From assembly GCA_005808665.1 (NCBI GenBank), contig SYLG01000126.1:1-59796 (forward strand): a DNA stretch of 59,796 nucleotides, in the 5' to 3' direction. How positions within the stretch are numbered: the stretch's first letter is position 1; each line of letters opens with the position of its first letter. The position numbers and the translations under genes are program-made. This DNA comes from Planctomycetia bacterium (lineage in GTDB: Bacteria > Planctomycetota > Planctomycetia > Gemmatales > Gemmataceae). Below, in pieces: positions 51,117-59,796 of this stretch. Below the pieces are notes generated by a model that saw only the letters and a program-made list of their open reading frames with translations, was not told the origin of the DNA and searched no databases.

Positions 51117-51160
51117 GTGGAATCAACCAACGGGGTTGGTCAAAACAAAGGGAATTCCAC
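51117..51160. other. Nested inverted repeats downstream of dnaE
   Basis: The outer pair GTGGAAT (51117-51123) / ATTCCAC (51154-51160) encloses an inner hairpin ACCAAC-GGG-GTTGGT (51126-51140). It begins 24 bases after the dnaE stop on the minus strand. There is no T-run, so it may be a processing or stability element and not a classic terminator. The remaining 280-bp gap to the deaminase gene also holds a small TGCATTT/AAATGCA hairpin near 51080. Confidence 0.45.
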
Positions 51161-51183
51161 CCTATCCCAAATGTTCTCAAGGG

Positions 51184-54100
51184 TCAGCCCAATCGGACAT
51201 TTGTAGATCCCAAAAGGTCGGCAAGTTTTATCTCAGAAACCTTTTCTGGTGCAACCTGCCATTCTTTTGCCAATCGCACCACAACTTTTTTCTCGGAACG
51301 GTCCTGAATATCCAAAAAAACAGGAAGTGGGCCAGGGGCCTCCCGAAGGATTTGCCCAAGACGGTCTATATCAGACGCATTGTTTCTTGTTAAATCGAGT
51401 CTAAGAAAAAGGCCCTTGGCCAATTCCCGGCGGGCATGGGGGGCATCGACTAATTTACGGATCATAAAAGAAGGTTGATCCCGATTTCGTTCAAGATCAC
51501 CGGTTGCAAACCAAAGCTCATCCTCCTTGGGTTCTTTCCTGATTCTGGAAAGATCGTCTGGCCAAATGACACAATCAATGGTTCCTGTCATATCCTCAAG
51601 GCGAAATCGGAGGAATCGACTGTTTCCATTGCGGGCTTTTTTGGTATTGCTAGCTTTGAGCATGGTGACAATGCCACCTATGGTTACGGATTCCTGGGGT
51701 GGTTTCTGAACCAACATGGCAATGGTTGTGTTTGTAAATTGATTCAGGTCCTTTTCATAAAGTGAAAGAGGATTGCTGGTGATATAAAAATCAAGGACCT
51801 CTTTTTCATTTTTCAGCTTGAGGGTATCAGGCCACGGGTCTACCGTGGGAAGGGGTTCCGTCACAGCCAAGGTTTCTTGATCATCCGAATCAAATAATCC
51901 CTTTTGCCCCGATTTTTGGTCCTTGTTTTTGAGCTGGGCGGCTTGAACAGCCCTTGGAAGAGCTGCAATAAATTGGGCCCGGTGACCCTGAAAACAGTCC
52001 ATTGCCCCGGCAAAAATCATTTTTTCAAGGGCGGATTTGGGAACCAGTCTGCTATCCAGGCGTTCACAAAGATCAAAGATATCCTTGAATTTTCCACCAT
52101 TCTGACGAGCCTTGGTGATTTCCGTGGCGGCTTGCCTACCCACCCCCTTGATGGCCAACAATCCAAAAATAATTTTCCCATGGTGGACTATAAAATCCGC
52201 CTGGCTCAGGTTCACCGAGGGTGGGATGACCTCGACCCCAAGGCGCCTGGAATCCGCAATATGATCAACAAGAATATCGCGCTTATTGGCATCGTCGATC
52301 TCGCTGGTCAAAAGGGCCGCCATGAATTCAGGAAGGTAGTGGGCTTTTAGCCAGGCGGTTTGGTAACCTATTTGGGCATAAGCGGCGGAGTGGCTCTTGT
52401 TGAATCCATATCCACCAAAAACCACGATGAGTTGGAATATTTCTTCGGCAACCTCCCGGGCCAATCCCCTTTCAATTCCTCCCTGGATGAACTCTCCCCT
52501 GCGTTGATCGATGATATCATGCTTTTTTTTGCTGATCGCCTTGATACAGGCATAGGCACTTGAAAGTTCGATTCCTCCCAACCGGTTGAGGATGCGCATG
52601 ATCTGTTCCTGATAAACCATGACGCCATGGGTTTCGCTTAAAATTTCCTCCATAAAAGGATGGGCATAGTGAGGTTTTTCGGTTCCATGCTTCCTGTTTA
52701 CGAAGGAATCGACCATACCGCCTTCCAGCGGGCCCGGTCGATAAAGTGCCATAATGGCGATGATGTCTCGAATGTTATCGGGTTTAAGCCTTTTGAGGAG
52801 TTCACGAATGCCATCCCCTTCGAGTTGAAATACGCCTTTGGCATCCCCCCTTTGTAACAAGGAAAAAGTCAACTTGTCATCGAGGGGAATCTTTTTGAGG
52901 TCAATTTCGATTTCCCGGTTTTCACGAATTATCCTTACAGCGTTGTCAAGAACAGTAAGGGTCCTCAGACCCAAAAAATCCATCTTGAGGAGGCCAACCT
53001 TGTCAAGGTCCTCCATGGTCCACTGGGTGGTGGTGATTGGAGCATCGTCCGATCCGGCATCATCCCCTTTTCTTACCACTCGTTGAAGGGGTGCATGGTC
53101 TACCAGTGGACCATCAGAAATCACCACCCCGGCGGCATGGGTTCCCGTGTTTCGGTTGGTCCCCTCCAGCTTTATGGCGATATCGAGGAGGCGCCTGATT
53201 TCCGGATCGCCGTCGTAGGCCAGCTTTAGGTCACGGCTTTCCTCAAGGGATTCGGGCAGGGTAATCCCCAAGGTTTTGGGAATGAAACTAACGAGTTGGT
53301 TCACCTTTTCCAAAGGAACATCCAATGCCCGGCCGACATCCTTGATCGCGGCGCGGGCAGCCATGGTTCCAAAGGTGCCGATTTGGGCAACCGAAGCCTC
53401 CCCATATTTCTGTCTCACATAGGCTAAAACTTCCTCGCGCCGGTTCTGGCAAAAATCGATGTCAATATCAGGTGCTTCCGAGCGGTTTGGATCAAGAAAT
53501 CGTTCGAAAAGAAGGTCATATTCCAAAGGGTCAACATGGCTCAATTCAAGAACATAGCTTACAAGGGCACCACAAGCGGAACCCCTGGCACTGGCTGGGA
53601 TACCCTTTTCCATCGCAAAACGGACAAAATCCCCAACAATGAGGAAATAACTGGCAAATCCCATGCGGCAAATGATTCCAAGCTCATGGTCAAGTCGGTC
53701 CCTAACCGGGATGGACGGGTTATCGCCATACCGTTTCTTGAGTCCGGCAATGCATAATTCGCGTAGGTGATCTTCTGCAGAAAACCCACTGGGTGGTGAA
53801 TACACCGGAAAATGGCGCTTGGTGAAGTCAAGGTTGATGTCAACACTATCGGCTATTTCCTGACTCCGCGATACGGCGGCTTCCTGTCCAGGGAATAGGT
53901 CGTACATTTCCGCCGGTGGTCGAACATAAAAGAGGTCTGATCCATATCGCATCCGATTAGGGTCGTCGAGTTTGCGACCCGTATTGACACAAAGGAGGAC
54001 ATCATGGGCCAGGGCATCGTCCTTGGTAAGGTAGTGGGCATCTGATGTTGCCACTAACGGTAGTCCCATGGCATCCGCAATCCGGATGGCTCCCTGGGCA

Positions 54101-54696
54101 CATTCCCGCTGGATGTCCAAACCGTTATTCTGGACTTCAACAAAGAAGCGTTTCCTGAAAACCTTGGCGAACCATGCGGCCAGTTTTTCCGCCGCAAGAA
54201 AATCCTCCTTCAGGATGTGGTCTGAGAACTCGCTTGAGGCACACCCCGATAACACAATCAGGCCTTCGCTATACCTTTCCAAAACCTCTTTGTCTATGCG
54301 TGGTATATAATAAAAGCCCTCCAAATAGGCGATAGAAGACAATTTGATCAGGTTCTTGAAACCTGTGTTGTTCTGGGCCAAAAGCGTCAGGTGAAATCCC
54401 GCCTCTCCCCGCTTTTTCGCTTCCCGGTCCGTTCGCTTGTTCGGAGCAACATAGGCTTCATAACCAATGACCGGGTTGAGCCCTGCCGAACGGCATTCGG
54501 AGTAAAAGTCAATCGCCCCATAGAGATTACCATGATCCGTAAGGGCGACCGAATTCATGCCGTGTCCCTTAACCGCAGCACAAAGCTCGGGCAACCGGTT
54601 GGCACCGTCGAGAAGGCTGTAGTGGCTATGACAATGAAGATGAACAAATGGCCGGGCGGATTCCCGGGAGGGAGCCTTTTTTTTGGTGGCAACCAT
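51184..54696 (-). CDS. dnaE: DNA polymerase III alpha subunit
   Basis: The replicative polymerase catalytic subunit, 1170 residues, full length for the DnaE1 type. It opens with a PHP domain (FVHLHCHSHYSLLDG, about residues 17-31, and LTDHGNLYGAIDF). The polymerase core carries the two catalytic Asp residues in PDIDIDF (about 406-412) and the third in KMDFLGL (about 572). A helix-hairpin-helix region follows around AIKGVGRQAATEI (about 845). Near residue 1010 comes an OB fold (VTIGGIVTMLKASNTKKA) and then the tau-binding C-terminus. It is the last gene of a minus-strand run, 66 bases after the FHA gene, and is followed by nested inverted repeats. No frame damage seen. Confidence 0.97.
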   Translation of the reverse strand: MVATKKKAPSRESARPFVHLHCHSHYSLLDGANRLPELCAAVKGHGMNSVALTDHGNLYGAIDFYSECRSAGLNPVIGYEAYVAPNKRTDREAKKRGEAGFHLTLLAQNNTGFKNLIKLSSIAYLEGFYYIPRIDKEVLERYSEGLIVLSGCASSEFSDHILKEDFLAAEKLAAWFAKVFRKRFFVEVQNNGLDIQRECAQGAIRIADAMGLPLVATSDAHYLTKDDALAHDVLLCVNTGRKLDDPNRMRYGSDLFYVRPPAEMYDLFPGQEAAVSRSQEIADSVDINLDFTKRHFPVYSPPSGFSAEDHLRELCIAGLKKRYGDNPSIPVRDRLDHELGIICRMGFASYFLIVGDFVRFAMEKGIPASARGSACGALVSYVLELSHVDPLEYDLLFERFLDPNRSEAPDIDIDFCQNRREEVLAYVRQKYGEASVAQIGTFGTMAARAAIKDVGRALDVPLEKVNQLVSFIPKTLGITLPESLEESRDLKLAYDGDPEIRRLLDIAIKLEGTNRNTGTHAAGVVISDGPLVDHAPLQRVVRKGDDAGSDDAPITTTQWTMEDLDKVGLLKMDFLGLRTLTVLDNAVRIIRENREIEIDLKKIPLDDKLTFSLLQRGDAKGVFQLEGDGIRELLKRLKPDNIRDIIAIMALYRPGPLEGGMVDSFVNRKHGTEKPHYAHPFMEEILSETHGVMVYQEQIMRILNRLGGIELSSAYACIKAISKKKHDIIDQRRGEFIQGGIERGLAREVAEEIFQLIVVFGGYGFNKSHSAAYAQIGYQTAWLKAHYLPEFMAALLTSEIDDANKRDILVDHIADSRRLGVEVIPPSVNLSQADFIVHHGKIIFGLLAIKGVGRQAATEITKARQNGGKFKDIFDLCERLDSRLVPKSALEKMIFAGAMDCFQGHRAQFIAALPRAVQAAQLKNKDQKSGQKGLFDSDDQETLAVTEPLPTVDPWPDTLKLKNEKEVLDFYITSNPLSLYEKDLNQFTNTTIAMLVQKPPQESVTIGGIVTMLKASNTKKARNGNSRFLRFRLEDMTGTIDCVIWPDDLSRIRKEPKEDELWFATGDLERNRDQPSFMIRKLVDAPHARRELAKGLFLRLDLTRNNASDIDRLGQILREAPGPLPVFLDIQDRSEKKVVVRLAKEWQVAPEKVSEIKLADLLGSTNVRLG

Positions 54697-54762
54697 GATG
54701 AATAATCAGCTCCTGGGTCTGGTCAAATGTGGAGAAAGAAAACAGGGTGAACAAGGGTTGGA

Positions 54763-55506
54763 TTAGCCGTCACGCCGGGTTACCGCCCGGAGGTACATTG
54801 CCAAAGCCAACTGGATCATTTGCAACCGTTGCCAGCTTTCGAAGGGCAAGTGGAGCCCTTCCCCTTCTTTGTGGGTGGAGGTAGCACCAAGGGAATGGGA
54901 TAACTGCCTGTGTAAAAAATCAAACAACTCTGCCAAACGGGCGATATCGGAGGCTTTGCCACTTTCGGGAAGGGGAGGGAGAGGTTTCTCTCCCTGGAAG
55001 ATTTGCCCCATCCATTCCCTTATGGGTTTGTCCACCGTCAGGTCTTCGGGCTCGTCGAAGGTGTGCAATTTCGCCACTTCCGAATGGATAACCGTGGAAT
55101 GGCCTGGGTGAGGTTCTGTGCCCCCGGGAGAACCCATTTTCAAATCGGCACTCCCTGCGGATTTGAGTAACTTTGTCCTTTCCGCAATTTCCTGGGCACT
55201 GCCAAAAAGAAGGACTGTCCGTCCCATTTGGATGCGATCACCCGCCCGCAGGCGGCGGATGGAAACGACATGACCGTTGACCCGGGTTCCGTTTGTGCTT
55301 TCAAGGTCGGTAAGGAGGACCTCACCTTCCTCTGCTTGAACCTTTGCATGAAAACGGCTTATCCGTTCATCGTTCAGGAGGACTCCATTGCCCTCTTCCC
55401 GGCCAATGGTTAACGGCAATTCCAACATGGGAAATTGGACACCACGGTCGGTCCCTTCAAGGACCTGAAAGGTTGCGCAAAACGGTTTGAAGGGAGGTCC
55501 GCTCAT
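54763..55506 (-). CDS. FHA-domain protein
   Basis: A 247-residue cytoplasmic protein with an N-terminal forkhead-associated domain, a phosphothreonine-binding module. The key residues are readable at about residues 34-100: TIGREEGNGV (GR), DERISRFHAKV (S-x-x-H) and LESTNGTRVNG (NG). The C-terminal 120 residues are helical and polar with no named domain. A partner Ser/Thr kinase would be expected but is not in the window. Its ATG overlaps the miaA stop by 4 bases (ATGA), and dnaE follows after 66 bases. So it sits inside a housekeeping operon, and its function there is unknown. Confidence 0.9.
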   Translation of the reverse strand: MSGPPFKPFCATFQVLEGTDRGVQFPMLELPLTIGREEGNGVLLNDERISRFHAKVQAEEGEVLLTDLESTNGTRVNGHVVSIRRLRAGDRIQMGRTVLLFGSAQEIAERTKLLKSAGSADLKMGSPGGTEPHPGHSTVIHSEVAKLHTFDEPEDLTVDKPIREWMGQIFQGEKPLPPLPESGKASDIARLAELFDFLHRQLSHSLGATSTHKEGEGLHLPFESWQRLQMIQLALAMYLRAVTRRDG

Positions 55507-56465
55507 GGGTTTAATGATAGGGCCTTTGCCACATCCCGTTGAGATGAAAAATAATCCGTTCCAAGAAACGCCTCCCGGGCTTGCGATGGGGGCAATAACC
55601 GCACCTCGGTCATCGATCTAAGCCAGGTTTGTTGGCGTTTGGCAAATTGGCAGGTGCTCTGAATGATCCTTTCCAGAACAGGCTCAATCGGTCCGCCTTC
55701 TTCAAGGTGGTTTTTTAAAAGGGTATAACCGATCGCCTGTCCCGCTTCCTTACTCCAGGGAACCTGGGATTGGGCCAATTCCATTACCTCTTCCAGCCAT
55801 CCCATTTGAACCATGTTCCGTACGGTTTCCCCAATTTGTTGCCTAAGTGCCTCCCTTGGGACTTCCAAACCAATCCAAAGGTCATGAGGGGGCCTCGGAA
55901 CAGGGGTTTCCCAATGTTTTATTGTTGGAAGATTAGGCCGGTTTTTGAGGATTTCCATGGCCCGAATCACCCGTCGGATGTCACCGGGTGGAATTCTTTG
56001 GGCAGACTTTGGATCCAGTCGGGCCAATTCATCATGAACAATGGAGGGCCCCTCTTCCCGACCCCGTTTTTCCCAAAGGGAACGAAAGGACTCATCAGGA
56101 GGCGGGCCGGAATCCATCCCTCGTAAAAAGGACCTCAGGTAGAGCATGGTCCCTCCCACCAACAGGGCGATTTTGCCCCGACTTTGAATGTCCAAAATGG
56201 TTCGGGAAGCCTCCGCCAACCACCACCTGATATGCCCGGATTCCTGGGGGGCAAGGACATCAAAAAGGTGATGGGGCACCTTGTCCCGGTCCGATTTTGA
56301 AACCTTGCTTGTCCCTATGTCCATACCCTTGTAAACCTGCATGGAATCGAGATTGACGATTTCTACCGGATATTGGGCAGCTACCAAAAGGGAAAGTGCT
56401 GATTTTCCCGAGGCGGTGGGCCCGGTCAAAATCCAAAGTTTTTGGGGATCAATTGCTCCGTCCAT
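55503..56465 (-). CDS. miaA: tRNA dimethylallyltransferase
   Basis: MiaA adds a dimethylallyl group to N6 of A37 in tRNAs reading UNN codons. Landmarks in this 320-residue protein are the P-loop GPTASGKSALS, NLDSMQVYKGMDIGTSK, the substrate-contact VPHHLFDV segment, LLVGGTMLYLRSFLRG and GDIRRVIRAME; QAIGYTLLKNHLE and FAKRQQTWLR lie near the C-terminus. Length is normal. It lies 28 bases after the ybaK-like gene and overlaps the FHA gene by 4 bases. The upstream and downstream neighbours give a decoding-fidelity theme (miaA and ybaK-like). Confidence 0.96.
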   Translation of the reverse strand: MDGAIDPQKLWILTGPTASGKSALSLLVAAQYPVEIVNLDSMQVYKGMDIGTSKVSKSDRDKVPHHLFDVLAPQESGHIRWWLAEASRTILDIQSRGKIALLVGGTMLYLRSFLRGMDSGPPPDESFRSLWEKRGREEGPSIVHDELARLDPKSAQRIPPGDIRRVIRAMEILKNRPNLPTIKHWETPVPRPPHDLWIGLEVPREALRQQIGETVRNMVQMGWLEEVMELAQSQVPWSKEAGQAIGYTLLKNHLEEGGPIEPVLERIIQSTCQFAKRQQTWLRSMTEVRLLPPSQAREAFLGTDYFSSQRDVAKALSLNP

Positions 56466-56493
56466 AGGGCTTATCTTCGGAGGTTCTTACAAC

Positions 56494-56970
56494 CTAGCAA
56501 GCCTTGGTTGCCAACCAGGGTTGGGTGAATTGGACCCGCCTTGGTAACTCCAGAAGTTCGAAATCCGAACAGCGAAGGCGAATCGCCTCCATGTGGTGGC
56601 AACCCTCTACCACAATGGATTCCTCAGGCCCAATGGAATCATCCAAAATCATGGGCAAGCCCAGGGAACTGCCAAAGGGGGGGACCACCCCGCCTTCACA
56701 TTCCGGTAAAAGCAAATTCAACAGGTCCGGGTTGGCAAGGATGACCTTTCCACCCATTGCTTCGGAAAGGGTGGGAAAATGAACCTTTCTATCCGCAGGA
56801 AGCAAACCAAGGAATAGACCGATTGGACCGTTCAACAAAAGGCATTTAACAACACAATGCCCTTTGGTTTTGAGTGCTTTGGCCCGCCTTTGGGCAGAAT
56901 AGGCGGGGGGGTGGTAGAGGATCTCGTGATCAACATGGCTTTCCTGAAGGCGGTCAAGGACGGTTGACAT
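56494..56970 (-). CDS. YbaK/ProXp-type aminoacyl-tRNA deacylase-like protein
   Basis: A 158-residue protein of the YbaK/EbsC family, free-standing editing domains that hydrolyse mischarged aminoacyl-tRNAs (for example Cys-tRNA-Pro or Ala-tRNA-Pro). The conserved Lys is in HCVVKCLLLNG. KVILANPDLLNLL, GGVVPPFGSSLGLPM with the substrate-loop Gly and Pro, and IVVEGCHHMEAIRL follow the family pattern. I choose ATG 56970 (MSTVLDRL) because GAGG lies 6 bases upstream; ATG 56982 lacks such a site. It is the first gene of the operon with miaA. The exact tRNA edited is not evident. Confidence 0.85.
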   Translation of the reverse strand: MSTVLDRLQESHVDHEILYHPPAYSAQRRAKALKTKGHCVVKCLLLNGPIGLFLGLLPADRKVHFPTLSEAMGGKVILANPDLLNLLLPECEGGVVPPFGSSLGLPMILDDSIGPEESIVVEGCHHMEAIRLRCSDFELLELPRRVQFTQPWLATKAC

Positions 56971-57157
56971 GGCTGGCCTCATGGTGATACTTAATTATTC
57001 CCGGCAGAACCCGCAAAGTAGCCCCATAATCCCACTTTTTTTCAAAAACTCCAGATTACCCTGATTATAACACCCCGATTTTTGCCTCGACCTTACGGGT
57101 TTTAACGCCTTTACCTGATAACCTGATATTTTGCCCCAATATCCCTTTGGAGACTCC

Positions 57158-57958
57158 ATGGAAATCATCAAGGCCGACCACCATCGAGCCCCCTTTACCA
57201 CGGTTATGTTTGATTTTGATGGCACCCTTTCGCTCATTCGTGAAGGATGGCCCGAGGTCATGATCCCACTCATGGTGGAGGAGTTGAAAAAAACCGGCAC
57301 CGGGGAATCCGAAGCGGAATTGGCCCGCATTGTTGAAGAATTTGTCATGCGGTTAAATGGCCGCCAAACGATTTATCAGATGATGCACCTTGCCGATGAA
57401 ATCACCAAACGACAAGGAAAACCAGAGGAACCGCTCGTCTACAAACACCGGTACCATGACCGATTGTTGCAACGAATCGAAGGCCGCCTCCATAGTTTGT
57501 CTTCCGGTGCTGTAGCTCAGAGTGAGTGGACGGTTCCAGGCAGCCATGAGGTGCTTGAAAAATTGAAAGCCAAAGGCCTCAAACTTGTCCTGGCCAGCGG
57601 TACCGATGAGATCTATGTCAAACGCGAAGCCGAACTATTAGGGGTGGCAAAATATTTTGAAGGCCGAATCCATGGCGCCATAGATCAATACACCAACTTT
57701 TCCAAAAAAATCATTGTGGATAGAATTGTTGCAGAAGAAGGTGGAACTGCCCGGGGTTTGATTGGATTTGGAGATGGGTTTGTGGAGATTCAAGAGGTGG
57801 GCTTGGTGGGGGGTACTCCCATTGCGGTGGCCAGCGATGAAACCAGGCGTGAAGGGGTAAATCTCTGGAAACGGGATCGTTTGGTTCAGGCGGGAGCCCA
57901 TATCGTCATTGGGGATTACCGGAACACCGAGGCATTAATGGACCAATTGGGCCTTTAA
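57158..57958 (+). CDS. HAD-superfamily hydrolase
   Basis: A 266-residue haloacid dehalogenase-like phosphatase. Motif I is MFDFDGTLSL with the nucleophile Asp, near residues 19-28. Motif II is LVLASGTDE, the conserved Lys is in NFSKKIIVDRI and the metal-binding motif III is GFGDGFVEI. The helical cap (about residues 40-120) is inserted after motif I, as in class C1 HADs. Length and layout resemble phosphoglycolate phosphatase-like enzymes, but the substrate cannot be assigned. The start is at ATG 57158, with GGAG 6 bases upstream; an earlier in-frame start at 57131 is less likely. It converges on the acyltransferase gene. Confidence 0.88.
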   Translation: MEIIKADHHRAPFTTVMFDFDGTLSLIREGWPEVMIPLMVEELKKTGTGESEAELARIVEEFVMRLNGRQTIYQMMHLADEITKRQGKPEEPLVYKHRYHDRLLQRIEGRLHSLSSGAVAQSEWTVPGSHEVLEKLKAKGLKLVLASGTDEIYVKREAELLGVAKYFEGRIHGAIDQYTNFSKKIIVDRIVAEEGGTARGLIGFGDGFVEIQEVGLVGGTPIAVASDETRREGVNLWKRDRLVQAGAHIVIGDYRNTEALMDQLGL

Positions 57959-58014
57959 TCCTTGAGTTAACCGTAACCATCGTGATTTGAATTTACCGGA
58001 CTTTTACGAACCAA

Positions 58015-59199
58015 TCAAAGTCTTAAATACAGCTTGTGCCGGTCAAGATACCTCATAAACAGGGCCATGTTGCCAAGATATAGGCCTAACCCAAATAGGC
58101 ACCAACATAACGGAGAATCTTTGGGGACAATGGCCAGTACGGACTTAAAAACGGGATAATGGAGCAAATAGGCAGCCAGTGGATTTTGTCCAAGGATCCG
58201 AAAGTAATCCCAGCCCATGCCTTTGCGATCACAAATCACTACGAAAAAGCCGTACATTGCCATTGCGAATCCAGTACTAAAGAGGATAAATGGGGCGGAG
58301 ACGATACGCTTGTCCATCATCCAATAATTGGGTGCCCGAATCCCAGGATCGGGAGGTGTAAAAGGAGAATCCGCCAATAATTCCTGAGGCATTCGGGTGG
58401 CAATTTCACTAAGGGGTGGAAGGACTGGTGAGGAGGTTCCCGCATTGTAAAGTGTTCCCAGGCACGAAAAGAGGTAGCCTGACACCATTAAACCCAACCC
58501 ATAGGAGAAAAGTTTGCATAGCGTTTTTTTTCCTTTGGGGTTCGTTACCAAATCATGGACCAATGTCCCGGTCAACATCGGTACCAACCACATCAAAATC
58601 CCGAAAATGCCGCCATCCCAAGCCCTGGTTCCCGCAGCCCCCCACCACTCATCCATGGCATTGGGTCGTCCATAAACAAATTCGTAGTTAAAGGAGTAAG
58701 AAAGAAGCACATGGAATAAAATGAAAACCGCAGCGGTAAGGATACGGATCCAGGGAACCGACCTGACCACCGGAAGGATGAGCAGTTGGGTGGTCCCAAT
58801 GATGGCAAGCACATTCCAGAGGTCAGCCTTGAAGGTTTTGGCCATAAACTCCCAACCGCCACCCGAAATAAATGCATGCCAGGAGGGTATTCTTTGGCCA
58901 AGGCCAAAGTAGGCAATCGAAACCAAAATCAACATCAGGCTGCGCAGGATGAAAGGGAGAAACCATTTCCGCTCTCCTTGATCGACCCTTCGTACAATGG
59001 TCAGACGAAGGGAATACCCAGCCGCAAAAAGGAAGCAAGGCATGATGGAATCAGCGAGGCTAAAATAAAGTGCATTGTGCTTTAATTGAGTGGAAACGGC
59101 CGAAAGGCTTGCAACGAAATTCACCACGAACATCCCAAAAACGGCATAGCCACGAAACTGATCCAAAGAGTTTATTCGGCCGGTCGGTGTCTGGATCAT
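58015..59199 (-). CDS. Membrane acyltransferase of the HGSNAT/DUF5009 (COG4299) type
   Basis: A 394-residue multi-pass membrane protein with about ten hydrophobic helices. The N-terminus RINSLDQFRGYAVFGMFVVN has the 'S-x-D-x-x-RG' signature that opens heparan-alpha-glucosaminide N-acetyltransferase-like proteins and relatives. The typical LADSIMPCFLFAAGYSLRL follows. Near the C-terminus FRILGQNPLAAYLLHYP contains the conserved Asn-Pro and His. Members transfer acyl groups from cytosolic CoA to extracytoplasmic sugars; the sugar here is unknown. No strong Shine-Dalgarno sequence precedes the ATG. The adjacent gene is the convergent HAD hydrolase, and the rest of the right side is gene-free. 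Confidence 0.85.
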   Translation of the reverse strand: MIQTPTGRINSLDQFRGYAVFGMFVVNFVASLSAVSTQLKHNALYFSLADSIMPCFLFAAGYSLRLTIVRRVDQGERKWFLPFILRSLMLILVSIAYFGLGQRIPSWHAFISGGGWEFMAKTFKADLWNVLAIIGTTQLLILPVVRSVPWIRILTAAVFILFHVLLSYSFNYEFVYGRPNAMDEWWGAAGTRAWDGGIFGILMWLVPMLTGTLVHDLVTNPKGKKTLCKLFSYGLGLMVSGYLFSCLGTLYNAGTSSPVLPPLSEIATRMPQELLADSPFTPPDPGIRAPNYWMMDKRIVSAPFILFSTGFAMAMYGFFVVICDRKGMGWDYFRILGQNPLAAYLLHYPVFKSVLAIVPKDSPLCWCLFGLGLYLGNMALFMRYLDRHKLYLRL

Positions 59200-59484
59200 G
59201 ATTGTTGCCCAAAAAGGAGAAGGTTCGCTTGGGTTTTTAAGGCCCCTGTTTTGAATGGATTGGGATTTGGAAATTGGGTTGGCATTGGGATTTCAACCAA
59301 ACGGCCCCAATCATGGGACCGGTTAAATGGATCAAACCCGGTGAATATTACCGGGTATTTTTGATGAGACGGTGATTCCACAATTCCGGTTGCATGGACT
59401 TTGTACCGAATCCTGGATGACTTTCATTGGTTTGCATAATCAAACTGCAAGAAGAACCTTTTTTTTTGCCAATAAAGGGCTTAA
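59200..59484. other. Gene-free stretch with an orphan terminator-like hairpin
   Basis: No frame is supportable. ACCCGGT-GAATATT-ACCGGGT (59336-59356) is a perfect 7-bp stem followed by ATTTTTG on the plus strand. It looks like an intrinsic terminator, yet no plus-strand gene ends just upstream. It may mark a small untranslated RNA or be a relic. Confidence 0.5.
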
Positions 59485-59796
59485 CCCAAGTTACGTAGTT
59501 GGGACCATGAAAACCGTGTTTTTCCCGGAAAAAAGTTAAATCAGCCTGCAAAAATCGGGACTACAAATCCCCTTTACCGGTTCTGTTTCAAGGCGTTTGA
59601 TCCTGATTGGTGAGCGACTGAGGAATGGGATAGCTCGGGCTTTCAGCCCTTAGTGAATTTGGGATATGGGTACCTGGGGCGTTGCCCCAGGCTGGTAGGG
59701 TGCCACGCCGTTGGCGTTAAAAACATACGCCGGTGAAAATAGGAAGGTGGCATGCCAATCCATGTCTGGGGCCTGACAAATACGATCCGGTCGAAT
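59485..59796 (+). repeat. Palindrome-rich dispersed repeat, copy 2 (runs to the window edge)
   Basis: About 308 bases match 13531-13835 in the same orientation. Modules are GGGCT-TTC-AGCCC (59637-59649), CCTGGGGC-GTT-GCCCCAGG (59673-59691) and CGCC-GTT-GGCG with a later ACGCCGGTG. The first and third stems are perfect here where copy 1 has a mismatch and a G-T pair. The homology may continue beyond the window. Confidence 0.85.

Overview
The window looks like a chromosomal segment of a planctomycete, probably from the Gemmata side of the phylum. The evidence is: cytochrome-type PSD1 (DUF1549/DUF1553) and DUF1501 proteins; two giant extracellular proteins that open with the LEDR-x-VPA motif; a DUF4159 protein; and a tetrahydromethanopterin-type C1 gene set (mch with ATP-grasp, CitG-like and PTPS-like partners). 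G+C looks close to one half by eye. There are no phage genes, rRNA, CRISPR arrays or intact transposases. One tRNA gene (Asp, GTC) lies near the left edge.

Layout. 1-593 holds no supportable gene but has a perfect 16-bp hairpin; tRNA-Asp follows on the minus strand. An RraA-like gene (+) faces a minus-strand operon, 8364 to 1522: bpt-type aminoacyl transferase, ABC ATPase, ABC-2 permease with a large inserted domain, a 753-aa protein of unknown function, and a PIG-L deacetylase. An exported HtrA-like protease (+) and folD (-) converge. The LEDR proteins at 10973-13306 (beta-helix/RTX) and 14776-21681 (about 15 Ig-like repeats plus FG-GAP repeats) flank a 1.5-kb noncoding island of palindromic repeats. 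One of those repeats recurs at the right edge of the window. DUF1501, rlmI-like and csrA genes (-) follow.

25476-35043 is a tight, co-directional run: STAS protein, ABC ATPase, permease, second ABC ATPase, second permease, cytidylate-kinase-like protein, ATP-grasp protein, mch, second ATP-grasp protein, CitG-like protein, PTPS-like protein. Several junctions are 4-bp NTGA overlaps. The last five genes match the H4MPT cofactor and C1-transfer set known from methylotrophs and planctomycetes. The rest of the pathway (fae, mtdB, formyltransferase/hydrolase) is not in the window.

35363-39774 is a PSD1/DUF1501 pair. It is followed by a 122-bp MITE-like element with a TTCCA target duplication. Then come a DUF805-like/SRPBCC fusion, an alpha-toroid/DUF4159 protein, purC, a small membrane protein, a cysteine-poor Rrf2 regulator and a COG2509-type flavoprotein. 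The minus strand then carries a Do-type HtrA protease, an adenine/adenosine deaminase, and an operon reading ybaK-like, miaA, FHA, dnaE. The right end has a HAD hydrolase (+), an HGSNAT-type membrane acyltransferase (-), a gene-free stretch and the second copy of the palindromic repeat.

All functional calls rest on motifs read by eye. No database search, structure prediction or alignment was run.
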